Shown piece by piece: positions 48,630 to 57,899 of a stretch of 64,000 nucleotides of DNA. Each line of letters starts with the position of its first letter. Position 1 is the first letter of the stretch. Position numbers and translations under genes: made by a program. The notes under the pieces were generated by a model, which had not been told where the DNA came from, made no database searches, and was given only the letters and a program-made list of their open reading frames with translations. Source of the DNA: CBDCWT01 sp965223305 (lineage in GTDB: Bacteria; Planctomycetota; Planctomycetia; Pirellulales; Pirellulaceae); assembly GCA_965223305.1 (NCBI GenBank), contig CBDCWT010000084.1:62001-126000 (forward strand). Direction: 5' to 3'.

Positions 48630-50120
48630 CTAAGCCAAAATCTCGCGAATGAGCTCCCCGTGGACATCGGTCAGACGCATGTCGCGACCGCTGAAACGAA
48701 AAGTCAGCCGCTTGTGGTCCATGCCGAGCAGGTGCAACATCGTGGCGTGCAAGTCGTGGATCTTCAATCTGTTTTCAATGACCTTGTATCCAAATTCGTC
48801 GGTGGCCCCGTAGACCGTCCCGCCCCGGACCCCGCCGCCGGCCAGCCATAGACTGAAGCCGAACGGATTGTGATCGCGGCCGTTGCTTCCTTGGGCAAAA
48901 GGCGTTCTTCCAAACTCACCCGACCAGACGATCAGCGTTCGATCGAACAGTCCGCGCTGCTTGAGGTCGGTCAACAGCGCCGCAATTGGCTGGTCTACCG
49001 CCATCGCGTTGTCGGTGTGGCCTTTTCTGAGATTGGAATGTTGATCCCAGCGGTCATGTCCAACGCTGGGGCAAGTTAGCTCGATGAACCTCACTCCCTG
49101 CTCCAACAGACGTCGCGCAAGCAAACACTGCCTGGCAAAGATCGCGGTACCTTTCGTCTTGGAGTTCAATCCGTACATCTCGTGTGTGCTGGCGGTCTCT
49201 CCCGAGAGATCAGCGATGCCGGGGACCGCAGTTTGCATGCGATAGGCCAGCTCGTAGTTGGCTACCGCGGCTTCCAACTGATCGTCTTTTCCTGCAGCGC
49301 TGAGCACGCCCGCGTCGAGCCGCTTTAGCAAAGCTAGTTTGTTGCGCTGCTGCGAGTCGGTTGGCTCGGTTCTTCGTACGTTTGCCAAAGGCGGGTCCTT
49401 GGCGGTGAAGATCGAGCCTTGGTACGTCGCCGGTAGAAACCCGCTGTTGAAGCAATCCAAACCGCCAGGTGGTATGAGGCCCCCGTTGAGCACAATGAAA
49501 CCGGGTAAATCCTGGCATTCCGAACCCAACCCATAGCCGAACCAGGCCCCCATACTAGGACGGCCCTGAATTCCGATGCCTGTATGAAGAAAATAGTTGG
49601 CATTCGTGTGCTCGGAGAAGTCGGACGTCATCGAGCGAATAACGGCCAGGTCGTCCACGTGTTGGGCGATTCCAGGAAACAGCCGGCTGACCGGAATCCC
49701 GCTCTCACCATGCTGGTCAAACTCCCAGGGGCTGCCGAGCGTCAGTCCGTTGTTATTGAACTGGGTTGGTTCCTTTTTCATGGCGAACGGTTTGCCGTGG
49801 TCACGCATGAGGCGAGGTTTCGGATCCCAGGTGTCAACCTGAGAAGGGCCGCCGTCCATGTATAAGTAGACAACGCTGGTGCACTTGGGCTCGAAGTGCG
49901 TTGTACGTGGAGTGAAAGGACCGCGACTGGCTTGCCTTGAACTGGCCTGCAAGGGGGGCCCTATGGTTTCGCCTAACAGCGCCGAAAGAGCCACCGCTCC
50001 GAAGCCGCAGGCGGACTGCTTAAGCATCTCGCGGCGATTGGTGGCCGGCGCGGCAAGCCGTCTACAAGGATAAGAGAAGCCGGACATCAACTGCACATCT
50101 CCGTTTAGACGTGGAATCAC
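48630..50120 (-). CDS. DUF1501 sulfatase-like protein
   Basis: A 496-aa protein of the planctomycete DUF1501 family, with an alkaline-phosphatase-like fold. A twin-arginine-like signal (NRREMLKQSACGFGAVAL) indicates export after cofactor loading. Typical blocks are VYLYMDGGPSQVDTWDPKP, GNAWFGYG-like GAWFGYGLGSE, SGEFGRTPFAQG and GRDHNPFGFSLWLAGGGV. Translation starts at GTG 50120, which overlaps the stop of the upstream PSD1 gene (GTGA), so the pair is coupled. The two are nearly always neighbours in planctomycetes; the exact reaction is not established, though polysaccharide breakdown is often proposed. Confidence 0.95.
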   Translation of the reverse strand: MIPRLNGDVQLMSGFSYPCRRLAAPATNRREMLKQSACGFGAVALSALLGETIGPPLQASSRQASRGPFTPRTTHFEPKCTSVVYLYMDGGPSQVDTWDPKPRLMRDHGKPFAMKKEPTQFNNNGLTLGSPWEFDQHGESGIPVSRLFPGIAQHVDDLAVIRSMTSDFSEHTNANYFLHTGIGIQGRPSMGAWFGYGLGSECQDLPGFIVLNGGLIPPGGLDCFNSGFLPATYQGSIFTAKDPPLANVRRTEPTDSQQRNKLALLKRLDAGVLSAAGKDDQLEAAVANYELAYRMQTAVPGIADLSGETASTHEMYGLNSKTKGTAIFARQCLLARRLLEQGVRFIELTCPSVGHDRWDQHSNLRKGHTDNAMAVDQPIAALLTDLKQRGLFDRTLIVWSGEFGRTPFAQGSNGRDHNPFGFSLWLAGGGVRGGTVYGATDEFGYKVIENRLKIHDLHATMLHLLGMDHKRLTFRFSGRDMRLTDVHGELIREILA

Positions 50121-53100
50121 TTTAAGTAGATGAACTCCTTGACGTTCCAGAGCACATGGGCCAGATCAGCCCACACACGAGGATCATTATCGGCCACGTC
50201 CAGTTCCCGGGCTTGTTGCTGGAGAAAACTGATCGACTCATCGATTTCTTGTGGGGTCGGAGGCCTGGCAAAGGCGGCCAGGTACATCTGTTCGATTGTG
50301 GCGGTCGGCGTCAGCCCCTGCGCTAGAAGTCGGGCGGACCACTCGGCCGCCTGCTCGATGACAAAAGGGTCGTTCATGAGCGTCAGCGCCTGAGCCGGGA
50401 CGTTCGAGCGATTTCGCCGTCCGATCGTGTTGAAGGGAATCGGCGCGTCAAAGGCCAGCATCATGGGATTCAAGAAGTTCCGGCGGACTTCTAGGTACAA
50501 GGAGCGTCGTCCCCGTCCGTCCGCCGGACCGCTCTTCTTTGGCCGTCCACGGCCCTGCATGAAGTCGGTGATGTGGACCGGCACGCTGGGCCCATACATC
50601 GTGCGATCCAATCGTCCTGAGAGGCTGAGCATGGCGTCGCGAATCGACTCGCCCTCCAAGCGACGAATCGGCATCCGCTGCCAATACAGATTTTGTGGGT
50701 CGACTTCCGCCGCAGTAGGTTCAATATCACTTGCCAGCTGGTAGGTGCTACTCAGCATCATCCGGCGGATCATCCGCTTGATGGACCAGCCGTCCTCGAC
50801 AAACCGCCGCGCCAAATAATCCAGCAGCTCAGGGTGAGTCGGTCGCTGGCCAAGCACACCGAAATTGTCGACCGACGGGACCAGACCGCGACCGAATAGA
50901 TGGTGCCAAAGACGATTCACCATCACGCGGGCCACGAGCGGGTTCTCTGGATCGATGATCTGCCGCGCGAGTTCGAGACGGCCACTGCCCTGGTGAGTTA
51001 CCGCCTGGCCGCCCAGTGCTTGCAACAGGCGCCTGGGAACTTCAGGACCAAGTGTACGGTGGTTGCCTCGAACGAACACACGCTCGTTTTCCGCCGATCC
51101 GTCCCCCATCGCCAACACGCGATCTGCCGCAGGCAGACCGGCGACTTCACGGCGCAACCGATCGCGGCAGTCATCTAGCTGGACCCGCGCTTGTTGGCCT
51201 GTGATGAGCCGATGGCTCAGGGCCCAGTTGATCAGGTCCACTTGCTCCGAGTTGGCACGCTGCTGACGAATCGCCGCCAACGCTTGCTTCCAACTACGAC
51301 CGTAAGCTGCGGCGAGATCGGCAGGGCTTTCTATTTTGTGTGACAACACGAAGCGCGATATCGAACTGGGCAAGGTCCGAGGTGCTTGGCCGTTCGAGAG
51401 TCGCACTTCGTCAACGGCTACCGACCCATCGTCATGATCGATGATCTCCAAGTGAACTCGATGCCCCACATATCGACCGAGATCCTGAGCTTGCCGGCGC
51501 CAGACGAATTCTCCCTCTGTGCTGACGTCAAAAGCAAATCCCTTGAACAGCAGCGCGTTAAAGACATCCATGAAGTACCCGTCGACGATCACGCGGACCT
51601 GGGCGCCTGTTCCAGAGATGCGATAGAAAATATTGGGGTGGGTTAGTGTAAAAGTCGGTGAACGTAGCACGCCCTGCAGGCGGGAGGCGGTCCTACCGCT
51701 ATGGGCGAGCCCTGGACGGTAGAATCGCGCATCGTCGCTCGCCGCATCCCATTCGAGAGACCGCGTAGGATGCTCTCCGAACGCCTGACCGGTGACGAAC
51801 CAGTTATCAAATCCGTGATCGAAGTCAGCGACCAGGGGCAGCTCCGCGTTGGTCCGCTCTGCCTCCTCAGCTGCCTCCGCCAGCTCGCGCCTGACCTGTT
51901 CGACGGCTGTCGATGTAGCGGCCCCGCGGTCGCGTAGCAGGAACCAGGCGTGCAGGGGATGGTCTATTTCCCGTAGCTTTCGATCCTGCAGAGCCGCGGC
52001 CCACCGTGCTACGACTTCTGCGCTGGTACCCGCCGCCTGCTCACCGGCTGGGTCGGACGGCTCCCGCTGGTGCCACGCTGCCGACAAATGTCGAGTGAAC
52101 GCCTCCGCCGACAAAGCGGTAACGTGCTCCGCCAGATGTTGGCCGCCCTCTGCGCGGAGTTGCTCAACCCGCCGGGCCGTTCGTTCGATCGAGCCGGCCG
52201 GATCCAGAATGGCCTCTTGGCGATGGGAACTTTGCAGGAACCCCGCCAGGGCATAGTAGTCCTTCGTCGTAATGGCATCAAACTTGTGATCGTGGCAGCG
52301 CGCACAAGCGACAGTCAATCCCAGGAACGTCTTGGACAGGACATCGATCTGATTGTCGATCCGGCGTGCCTCGTCGTCTCGGACATCGACCGGCGCGTGT
52401 GTTGCCTCACCTAGCCACCAGAACCCTGTGCCGATAACCGATTCGTTAAAGCCGAGCGTCGGATGAAGCCGTGGCGGGTCAAGCAAGTCGCCGGCGATGT
52501 GTTCCAAGACCCAGCGGTCGTAAGGCACGTCGTCGTTAAGCGCGCGGATGATATAGTCGCGATACTTGTAGGCGTGCGCGATCGGATAGTCAAATTCATG
52601 CCCATGAGTTTCTGCATAGCGGACGAGGTCCAACCAATGCCGAGCCCAACGTTCGCCAAAATGCGGAGAGTCCAGCAGGGAGTCGACGAGTGTTTCAAAG
52701 GCGCGCGGGGACCCGTCCGCGACGAAAGCCTCGACCGCCGCGGGCGACGGAGGAAGTCCCAACAAGTCGAAATGGGCGCGGCGGACCAAAACTCGCTTGT
52801 TCGCACGCGTTCCAGGAGTGAGCCCCTCGGCTTCCAAACGAGCCAAAATGAAGGCATCGAATTCCTGCAGCGTCCATTCGCGATTGCGCACGGCAGGAAG
52901 GTCGGGTTCTTGAGGAGGCTGCCAACACCAATGAGCTTCCTGGCGACCGCGCAAATCGAACTGTGGAGGCTCTTCGCCGAGAGCTTCCGCTTCGGCCGGC
53001 CAGGGCGCCCCCAGCTCAATCCACTTCGTCAAGATCTGGATCTCGCGCGCGGGCAACCGCGTTTTGGGGGGCATCTGGTAGAGATCGCCATAGTTGATGG

Positions 53101-53494
53101 CATCGATCAGCAGACTTTCGGCTGGGTCTTTCGGCACGATCGCCGGCCCGGTGTCCCCGCCGGCAAGCAGTCTTCGCCGTGAATCGAGCCGGAGTCCGCC
53201 CTTCGGTTCCGGCAGACGATCACTGTGACAGGCATAACATCGCCGAACGAGGAGAGGTCGCACCTCGCGCTCGAAGAACTCCAGCGACTGCTGGCTGAAC
53301 TCGGGCGTCGCGCCGCGCGCCAGCACGGCCGAGCAGAGGACCAGCAGGCAACTCAAGGCCGCAGAAGGGATCGCGAGAACTCGGCGCCGGCGAATGGTCG
53401 CGGCAACGCGTCCGCGCGACGCGGAGACGTCGGCCTGCCGATCAGCATGGCGGGCAGGGTGACAAGCGGAGCTTCCCAACATCTCGGATTTCAA
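50117..53494 (-). CDS. PSD1 / planctomycete cytochrome c domain protein (DUF1549-DUF1553)
   Basis: A 1125-aa exported protein. After an Arg-rich start and a hydrophobic segment (SAALSCLLVLCSAVLA) comes the PSCyt1 domain with a single haem site CYACHSD and the conserved KGGLRLDSR and QMPPKTRLP. The DUF1549 domain follows (GLPPSPAAVEAFVAD, WARHWLDLVRYAETHG, ARCHDHKFDAI). A jelly-roll-like insert lies near 560-720, then DUF1553 (NPLVARVMVNRLWHHLFGRG, VDNFGVLGQRPTHPELLDYL, ALTLMNDPFV). The stop overlaps the DUF1501 start. It is probably periplasmic, with a redox-linked role that is unproven. Confidence 0.95.
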   Translation of the reverse strand: MKSEMLGSSACHPARHADRQADVSASRGRVAATIRRRRVLAIPSAALSCLLVLCSAVLARGATPEFSQQSLEFFEREVRPLLVRRCYACHSDRLPEPKGGLRLDSRRRLLAGGDTGPAIVPKDPAESLLIDAINYGDLYQMPPKTRLPAREIQILTKWIELGAPWPAEAEALGEEPPQFDLRGRQEAHWCWQPPQEPDLPAVRNREWTLQEFDAFILARLEAEGLTPGTRANKRVLVRRAHFDLLGLPPSPAAVEAFVADGSPRAFETLVDSLLDSPHFGERWARHWLDLVRYAETHGHEFDYPIAHAYKYRDYIIRALNDDVPYDRWVLEHIAGDLLDPPRLHPTLGFNESVIGTGFWWLGEATHAPVDVRDDEARRIDNQIDVLSKTFLGLTVACARCHDHKFDAITTKDYYALAGFLQSSHRQEAILDPAGSIERTARRVEQLRAEGGQHLAEHVTALSAEAFTRHLSAAWHQREPSDPAGEQAAGTSAEVVARWAAALQDRKLREIDHPLHAWFLLRDRGAATSTAVEQVRRELAEAAEEAERTNAELPLVADFDHGFDNWFVTGQAFGEHPTRSLEWDAASDDARFYRPGLAHSGRTASRLQGVLRSPTFTLTHPNIFYRISGTGAQVRVIVDGYFMDVFNALLFKGFAFDVSTEGEFVWRRQAQDLGRYVGHRVHLEIIDHDDGSVAVDEVRLSNGQAPRTLPSSISRFVLSHKIESPADLAAAYGRSWKQALAAIRQQRANSEQVDLINWALSHRLITGQQARVQLDDCRDRLRREVAGLPAADRVLAMGDGSAENERVFVRGNHRTLGPEVPRRLLQALGGQAVTHQGSGRLELARQIIDPENPLVARVMVNRLWHHLFGRGLVPSVDNFGVLGQRPTHPELLDYLARRFVEDGWSIKRMIRRMMLSSTYQLASDIEPTAAEVDPQNLYWQRMPIRRLEGESIRDAMLSLSGRLDRTMYGPSVPVHITDFMQGRGRPKKSGPADGRGRRSLYLEVRRNFLNPMMLAFDAPIPFNTIGRRNRSNVPAQALTLMNDPFVIEQAAEWSARLLAQGLTPTATIEQMYLAAFARPPTPQEIDESISFLQQQARELDVADNDPRVWADLAHVLWNVKEFIYLK

Positions 53495-53527
53495 CTTTCG
53501 AGTCTTGCCAAGCCGACGCTACTGCGT

Positions 53528-53707
53528 TCAGAGCCGCCGCGCTCCATCTTCGACAAGCTTCATCGACACGCGCTCACGCTGCTGCTTCTGCTGGCAGCCG
53601 CAGAACAAAACCGTTACTCGCCCGTGAGAGCGCTCGCGATGATGGCAGAGTGGACACTCCCAGATGCGCCGGAGATCATACTTCAGTCGCTCGTAGGGAC
53701 CCTTCAT
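53528..53707 (-). CDS. Small Cys-rich (zinc-ribbon-like) protein, 59 aa
   Basis: A very short gene with MKGPYERLKYDLRRIW at the start, then ECPLC and CGC as two Cys pairs that could bind zinc, and a basic tail (SMKLVEDGARRL). I recall similar 55-60-aa proteins in other planctomycetes, but no function is known to me. It starts 24 nt after the stop of the Nfu gene on the same strand and ends 33 nt before the PSD1 gene start, so it is likely cotranscribed with nfu. Codon use is ordinary. The absence of a hydrophobic segment suggests a cytoplasmic location. Confidence 0.75.
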   Translation of the reverse strand: MKGPYERLKYDLRRIWECPLCHHRERSHGRVTVLFCGCQQKQQRERVSMKLVEDGARRL

Positions 53708-53731
53708 CGAGAATCTCTAACCAACGTCTGG

Positions 53732-54325
53732 TTAAGACGCTGCGTAGTACGGGTTTCGTCCGGCGGCATGATCGGTGGCGTCAACAATCGCTCCAACCTC
53801 AGGAACTGCTCGCCGAATCGCCGTTTCGACGCCTTGTTTGAGAGTCACACTGGCCATGCCGCATCCCTGGCAGCCACCCCCCATCTGAATCACAACGTTG
53901 TTCTTCTGTACATCGATCAGTCGGATAAAGCCGCCGTGTGACGCTACGGCTGGATTAACCTCGGTCTCCAGCACGGTTTCGATTTTCGTCCGGATCTCGT
54001 CGGCCGGTGGTATGGCAGCGCTCAACTCCTCATTGACCGCCACCTCGCCGGCCTGCAAATGCTCCCGAATCGCCGCGCCAACCTGCCGTCCGATCGTCTG
54101 CCACTCACCCTCGTCCTCCTTGTGGACTGTGATCTGGTCATGGCCAACCAAAACAGCGCTGACTCGCTCGATTTGGAACAGTCGCTTGGCCAGCGGCGAT
54201 GACTGGGCTGTTTCCGAGTCACCAAAGTAGTAAGACGCGTGCGGGTAGACCGGCCGGTCTATGGTAAACCGGCAAGACGTCATCGTCTGGGGCTCGGCGA
54301 TAATTCGAATCTCGTCTTGGTTCAT
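53732..54325 (-). CDS. Nfu-type iron-sulfur cluster scaffold
   Basis: A 197-aa protein with an Nfu N-terminal domain (residues about 8-95: PHASYYFGDSETAQSSPLAK, VGHDQITVHKE) and a C-terminal NifU-like domain (EVNPAVASHGGFIRLIDV, GGGCQGCGMASVTLKQGVE). The CxxC pair (GCQGCG) binds the [4Fe-4S] cluster that Nfu proteins deliver to apo-enzymes. The length is near that of NfuA (about 190). It is cytoplasmic. The gene leads a minus-strand group with a tiny Cys-rich protein. Confidence 0.93.
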   Translation of the reverse strand: MNQDEIRIIAEPQTMTSCRFTIDRPVYPHASYYFGDSETAQSSPLAKRLFQIERVSAVLVGHDQITVHKEDEGEWQTIGRQVGAAIREHLQAGEVAVNEELSAAIPPADEIRTKIETVLETEVNPAVASHGGFIRLIDVQKNNVVIQMGGGCQGCGMASVTLKQGVETAIRRAVPEVGAIVDATDHAAGRNPYYAAS

Positions 54326-54517
54326 GGATCATCTCTTTCGAGTCAATATTCCCGTTCGACCGTAACTTTCAACCACTTAGGAGTCGCCCAACACGGGTGC
54401 GACAGGATTGGGCCAAAAATAATTGGGTTAACCTATTATAGCCGAGAGGCTTGCAGTGGTGGAGTCGGGAACGCGGTCTCTCTCCCCCAGCAAGCGAGGT
54501 CGTGCGGCTTTTATTTT

Positions 54518-54885
54518 GTGCGTGATTCCTCCTTTCTTCACTCTCCCCTTCGGGGAGAGTCGGCCCGCAGGGCCGGTGAGGGGGAGCCCACGCCGGATGC
54601 TACGTGTCGGTTTCGCTGGGGAACCGTGGGCTAACGCCCAGCGGCTGATTTGGAGCGTAGCCGAACTCGCCAGAGTTTGGCGGAGTGCGTGAACCGTAAA
54701 AGCTAACTTAGTGCGTGATTCCTCCTTTCTTCACTCTCCCCTTCGGGGAGAGTCGGCCCGCAGGGCCGGTGAGGGGGAGCCCACGCCGGACGCTACGCGT
54801 CGGTTTCGCTGGGGAACCGTGGGCTAACGCCGGCTAACGCCCAGCGGCTGATTTGCAGCGTAGCCGAACTCGCCAGAGTTTGGCG
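54518..54885. repeat. Two direct copies of a 193-bp multi-hairpin repeat
   Basis: Copies begin at 54518 and 54711 (both GTGCGTGATTCCTCC). Each holds a perfect hairpin (CTCTCCCCTTCGGGGAGAG), a second one (GGCCCGCAGGGCC), element B (CCGTGGGCTAACGCC) and family F (TAGCCGAACTCGCCAGAG). The second copy has a short internal duplication in B. It fills the gap between nfu and the CPBP gene and could terminate the CPBP transcript. 54326-54517 holds the upstream region of nfu. Confidence 0.85.
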
Positions 54886-54894
54886 ATTCGCTGG

Positions 54895-55614
54895 CTAGGA
54901 AAGCAGCTCGCGGACGACGTCGTAGCCGATCCCAAAGATCGCTGCATCGACGATCGCATGGCTCAACCAAGGTGCCAACAGCGAGCCGCTCCACTCGTAT
55001 AGCCATGCCCACACCGCACCGCCCACCGCGATGGCCAATGAGAATATCCAAGTAAGCGGAGAGTCCCAACCAAAATAACTCGCCAGCAGAATCACATGGT
55101 GCGCCATGAATCCCAAACTGGAGATGGCAGCCGCGGCACGCCACGATGTGAGCCGCTTGAGTTCCCCATAGACAAACCACCGCCAATAGTACTCCTCCAA
55201 CAAGGAATGGCAGACCGTGTAGAACACACCCAACCCGATGTAGCCGAGGCGGGATGCAAAACCGGTTGCCGCCACCTTCTCGCGAATCGCCGCCGTTGCC
55301 GGCTCGAACCAGCGTCCGTCCTGGAGCCACTGGTACAAGCAGGTCATCAGCGCGGCTACAACCATCCCAAACACAAGTCCTGTGGGGACTCCACGCCACA
55401 GGGAATCCGGACGCTGCCACTTCCGCCGCTGCCAGGCGAACACCCACAGCAGCGGAAATGCGAACTGAATCACCTTGCCTACCCCGTAGGCCAGCTGCTG
55501 AGAGCGAGCAGTTTGCTCAGCAAAAACGACGAAGTACATCCACGTGACCAGCGATGGGAACGCCAAACCGAAGAATACGACCAGCCAGGATCGTTTAGAT
55601 GAATCAATGTGCAT
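54895..55614 (-). CDS. CPBP-family intramembrane metalloprotease
   Basis: A 239-aa integral membrane protein with about six to seven hydrophobic segments. It carries the CPBP/Abi signatures: LLEEYYWRWFVYG (EExxxR), FMAHHVILL (second His motif) and WLSHAIVDAA (third motif). This family includes CAAX prenyl proteases of eukaryotes and bacteriocin-immunity proteins; the bacterial substrate here is unknown. The start is followed by IDSSKRSWLVVFFGLAFPS, the first span. The gene is 65 bp from the upstream deacylase stop on the same strand. Confidence 0.9.
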   Translation of the reverse strand: MHIDSSKRSWLVVFFGLAFPSLVTWMYFVVFAEQTARSQQLAYGVGKVIQFAFPLLWVFAWQRRKWQRPDSLWRGVPTGLVFGMVVAALMTCLYQWLQDGRWFEPATAAIREKVAATGFASRLGYIGLGVFYTVCHSLLEEYYWRWFVYGELKRLTSWRAAAAISSLGFMAHHVILLASYFGWDSPLTWIFSLAIAVGGAVWAWLYEWSGSLLAPWLSHAIVDAAIFGIGYDVVRELLS

Positions 55615-55679
55615 CGCATTTGATGTGGCCAGAACGCGGCGACTCGCCGAGTGCCTCCTCGCGCGCCGCTCACCCGGGG

Positions 55680-57419
55680 CTAAGGCCGAGCCGCCAACGC
55701 GCGACCAGGATGGGCGCCAGTATGCGTACCAGCATCCAAGACAACTTGTCCGTTGACGATCACGTAGCGGATTCCCTCGCTGTACTGGAATGGATCCGTA
55801 TAGGTCGAGCGATCGATGACTGTGTCGGGATCAAACACCGTGACGTCCGCAAAGTACCCGGCTACGAGCAAACCGCGGTCACGAATTCCAACCTTAGCGG
55901 CGTTTAACGAAGTCATCTTGCGTATGGCCTCTTCTAGACGCAAGGTCCGCGCTTGCCGAACGTATCTGCCCAGCACTCGCGGAAACGTACCAAAGTTCCG
56001 CGGATGGGGATTGCCTCGGCGGAGTGGCCCCGTGACAGCGTAGGCAGAACCATCCGAACCGATCGAGCACCAAGGTTGGAGCAGCGCCAGGTTCATGTCC
56101 TCCTCCGTATGGTGGGCGTAGACCGTGCCGACCGAACCTTCTTCTTCGATCAGCAGTTCAAACAGCTCGTCCAGTAGATCCGGGTTCGACTCGCCTTCAG
56201 TCCGCAAAGCCATCACACGATCCATCGTTAGGCCCTTGAAGCGATTGTTTCCGCTGACCAACATGCGGCTCCAGTCTCGACCCACGGCAGTGTAGTGGTT
56301 GTACCAGCCGGCAATCCCGTTCTCGATGTCGTGTTTGAGCTTGTCGCGGAGCTCAGGATCGCGCAACCGCTCGAGCAACCGGCCGCGGCCCCCTTCGTGG
56401 GCCCAGGGCGGAACAATGCTGACCAGGTTGTTGTTGCCTCGCGTATACGGATAAACATTGGCCTGCACATTGACGCCCTCCCGCCGCGCCTGCTCAATGA
56501 GCTCCACGACCTCGTTCATCCGGCCCCAATACTGCTGGTCGGCGATCTTCAGATGAATCACATCCACACCGACGCCTGCTCGTCGGCCCACCTCGATCGC
56601 CTCGCGCACCGAGGCGAAGACCTCGGTCCCCTCGTTGCGGATATGCGTCGAGTAAATGCCGCCAAACTTGGCTACGACTTTGCACAAGCGTACCAGGTCG
56701 TCCGTCGTAGCGAGCGAACCGGGCGGCATCATGACTTGGCTCGACAACCCAAGCGCTCCGTCGTTCATCGCCTGCTCGACCAACGCTTCCATGTCTTGCA
56801 ATTGCTCCTCTGTCGGCCTGTCAAAGGAATCGCCGAGGACACACCTCCAGATGTTGTTCAACCCCACGTAGCTGGCGACATTCGTGGACACTCCCGCTTG
56901 TTCGATCGTCGTAAAGTACTCACCAAGCGTCGACCAGCGGTAGTTGCGGCCGCGGGCCGACATCGTGTATTCGGGGAGCCGACCACTGTAGGGTCCTCCC
57001 GAGTTCCCTTCGCCCAAGATCTCCGTCGTCACCCCTTGCCGGATCTTACTCTGCGCATTTCCATCTTCAAGCAAGAGATAGTCGGAATGAGAATGCATGT
57101 CGATAAACCCAGGCGCGACAACGAGGCCCTTGACATCAATCTCACGATCGGACGTACCCGCCGGTATCCGCCCAACTGCTGTGATCCGGTCACCCTGGAT
57201 GGCGACGTCGCCGTAGAACCAAGGATTGCCGCTGCCGTCCGCAACACGACCTCCTCTCAAGACAAGGTCATAGTCCTCTGCGCCGAAAACTGAAAGCACA
57301 GGCAGAACCGCTGCCAGCATCAGGAACAGCAGGTTGAGCCGCCACCAGCATTGCACCCTTGCCCGATCGCCAGAGAGGATCCAGATGCAGTGCATCACAA
57401 CGGCAGGTCCAGGGTTCAT
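55680..57419 (-). CDS. Secreted N-acyl-D-amino-acid deacylase family amidohydrolase
   Basis: A 579-aa metal-dependent amidohydrolase. A long N-region ends in a hydrophobic signal (LNLLFLMLAAVLPVLSVFG), then the small beta-sandwich (YDLVLRGGRVADGSGNPW) and the barrel. Metal and catalytic motifs are FIDMHSHSD, GVTTEILGEGNSG, IYSTHIRNEG, VIHLKIADQQ, YAHHTEED and SIGSDGSAYA. Family members remove acyl groups from D-amino acids or act on related amides, so cell-wall amino acid recovery is possible. GGGAGGG stands 9 nt before the ATG at 57419. It is probably periplasmic. Confidence 0.93.
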   Translation of the reverse strand: MNPGPAVVMHCIWILSGDRARVQCWWRLNLLFLMLAAVLPVLSVFGAEDYDLVLRGGRVADGSGNPWFYGDVAIQGDRITAVGRIPAGTSDREIDVKGLVVAPGFIDMHSHSDYLLLEDGNAQSKIRQGVTTEILGEGNSGGPYSGRLPEYTMSARGRNYRWSTLGEYFTTIEQAGVSTNVASYVGLNNIWRCVLGDSFDRPTEEQLQDMEALVEQAMNDGALGLSSQVMMPPGSLATTDDLVRLCKVVAKFGGIYSTHIRNEGTEVFASVREAIEVGRRAGVGVDVIHLKIADQQYWGRMNEVVELIEQARREGVNVQANVYPYTRGNNNLVSIVPPWAHEGGRGRLLERLRDPELRDKLKHDIENGIAGWYNHYTAVGRDWSRMLVSGNNRFKGLTMDRVMALRTEGESNPDLLDELFELLIEEEGSVGTVYAHHTEEDMNLALLQPWCSIGSDGSAYAVTGPLRRGNPHPRNFGTFPRVLGRYVRQARTLRLEEAIRKMTSLNAAKVGIRDRGLLVAGYFADVTVFDPDTVIDRSTYTDPFQYSEGIRYVIVNGQVVLDAGTHTGAHPGRALAARP

Positions 57420-57573
57420 ACTCGTCTACCCTCCCAGCAGAAATCGGCCAACAACGACTACAACAGAGCCACTATAGCAGAGCGACGAGACCGACATCAG
57501 CCGGGCCGTGTTGGCGGTCTTTTGGGAATGGTGATCCCGTTGCCGGCTCTACTGGCCGGCAACGCGCCTGCGC

Positions 57574-57753
57574 TAGCCCGGATTATTCATGAAGATCGTG
57601 GCGAGAGGTTGTAAGTATGTTCGTGGCAAGGAAGGCGAGCAATTCTTCCGCAGGCGTATTGAAGCAATACGTCGAGGGAGAATTGTGAAGCATGACGAAG
57701 CCACGGATGGACTTACGACCTCGCAGCGGATCGCTCATGAATAACTCGGGCTA
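57574..57753 (-). mobile_element. 180-bp palindromic MITE-like element, copy 5
   Basis: Same orientation as copies 3 and 4, bounded by TA. Ends read TAGCCCGGATTATTCATGA and TCATGAATAACTCGGGCTA. It lies between the upstream region of the deacylase and the end of the glycine-zipper gene. The rest of 57420-57899 shows no gene. Confidence 0.85.
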
Positions 57754-57899
57754 GGATTCGATCGTCTTCGGGTCCGCTGGGCGAAGACGATAGAGCGACT
57801 CAAGACCGGAAGTGGATCACGCGTTGCGCTATCAAGAGCATCCGCAGTGTCAGCAACATCAGCTGGGCAGCAGTCGCTGCCAACTAACCAGCGCAGCGG

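Noticed and set aside
56295..57293. 332-codon open frame antisense to the deacylase gene
   Set aside because: No recognisable motif; the opposite strand encodes a complete amidohydrolase with catalytic residues.
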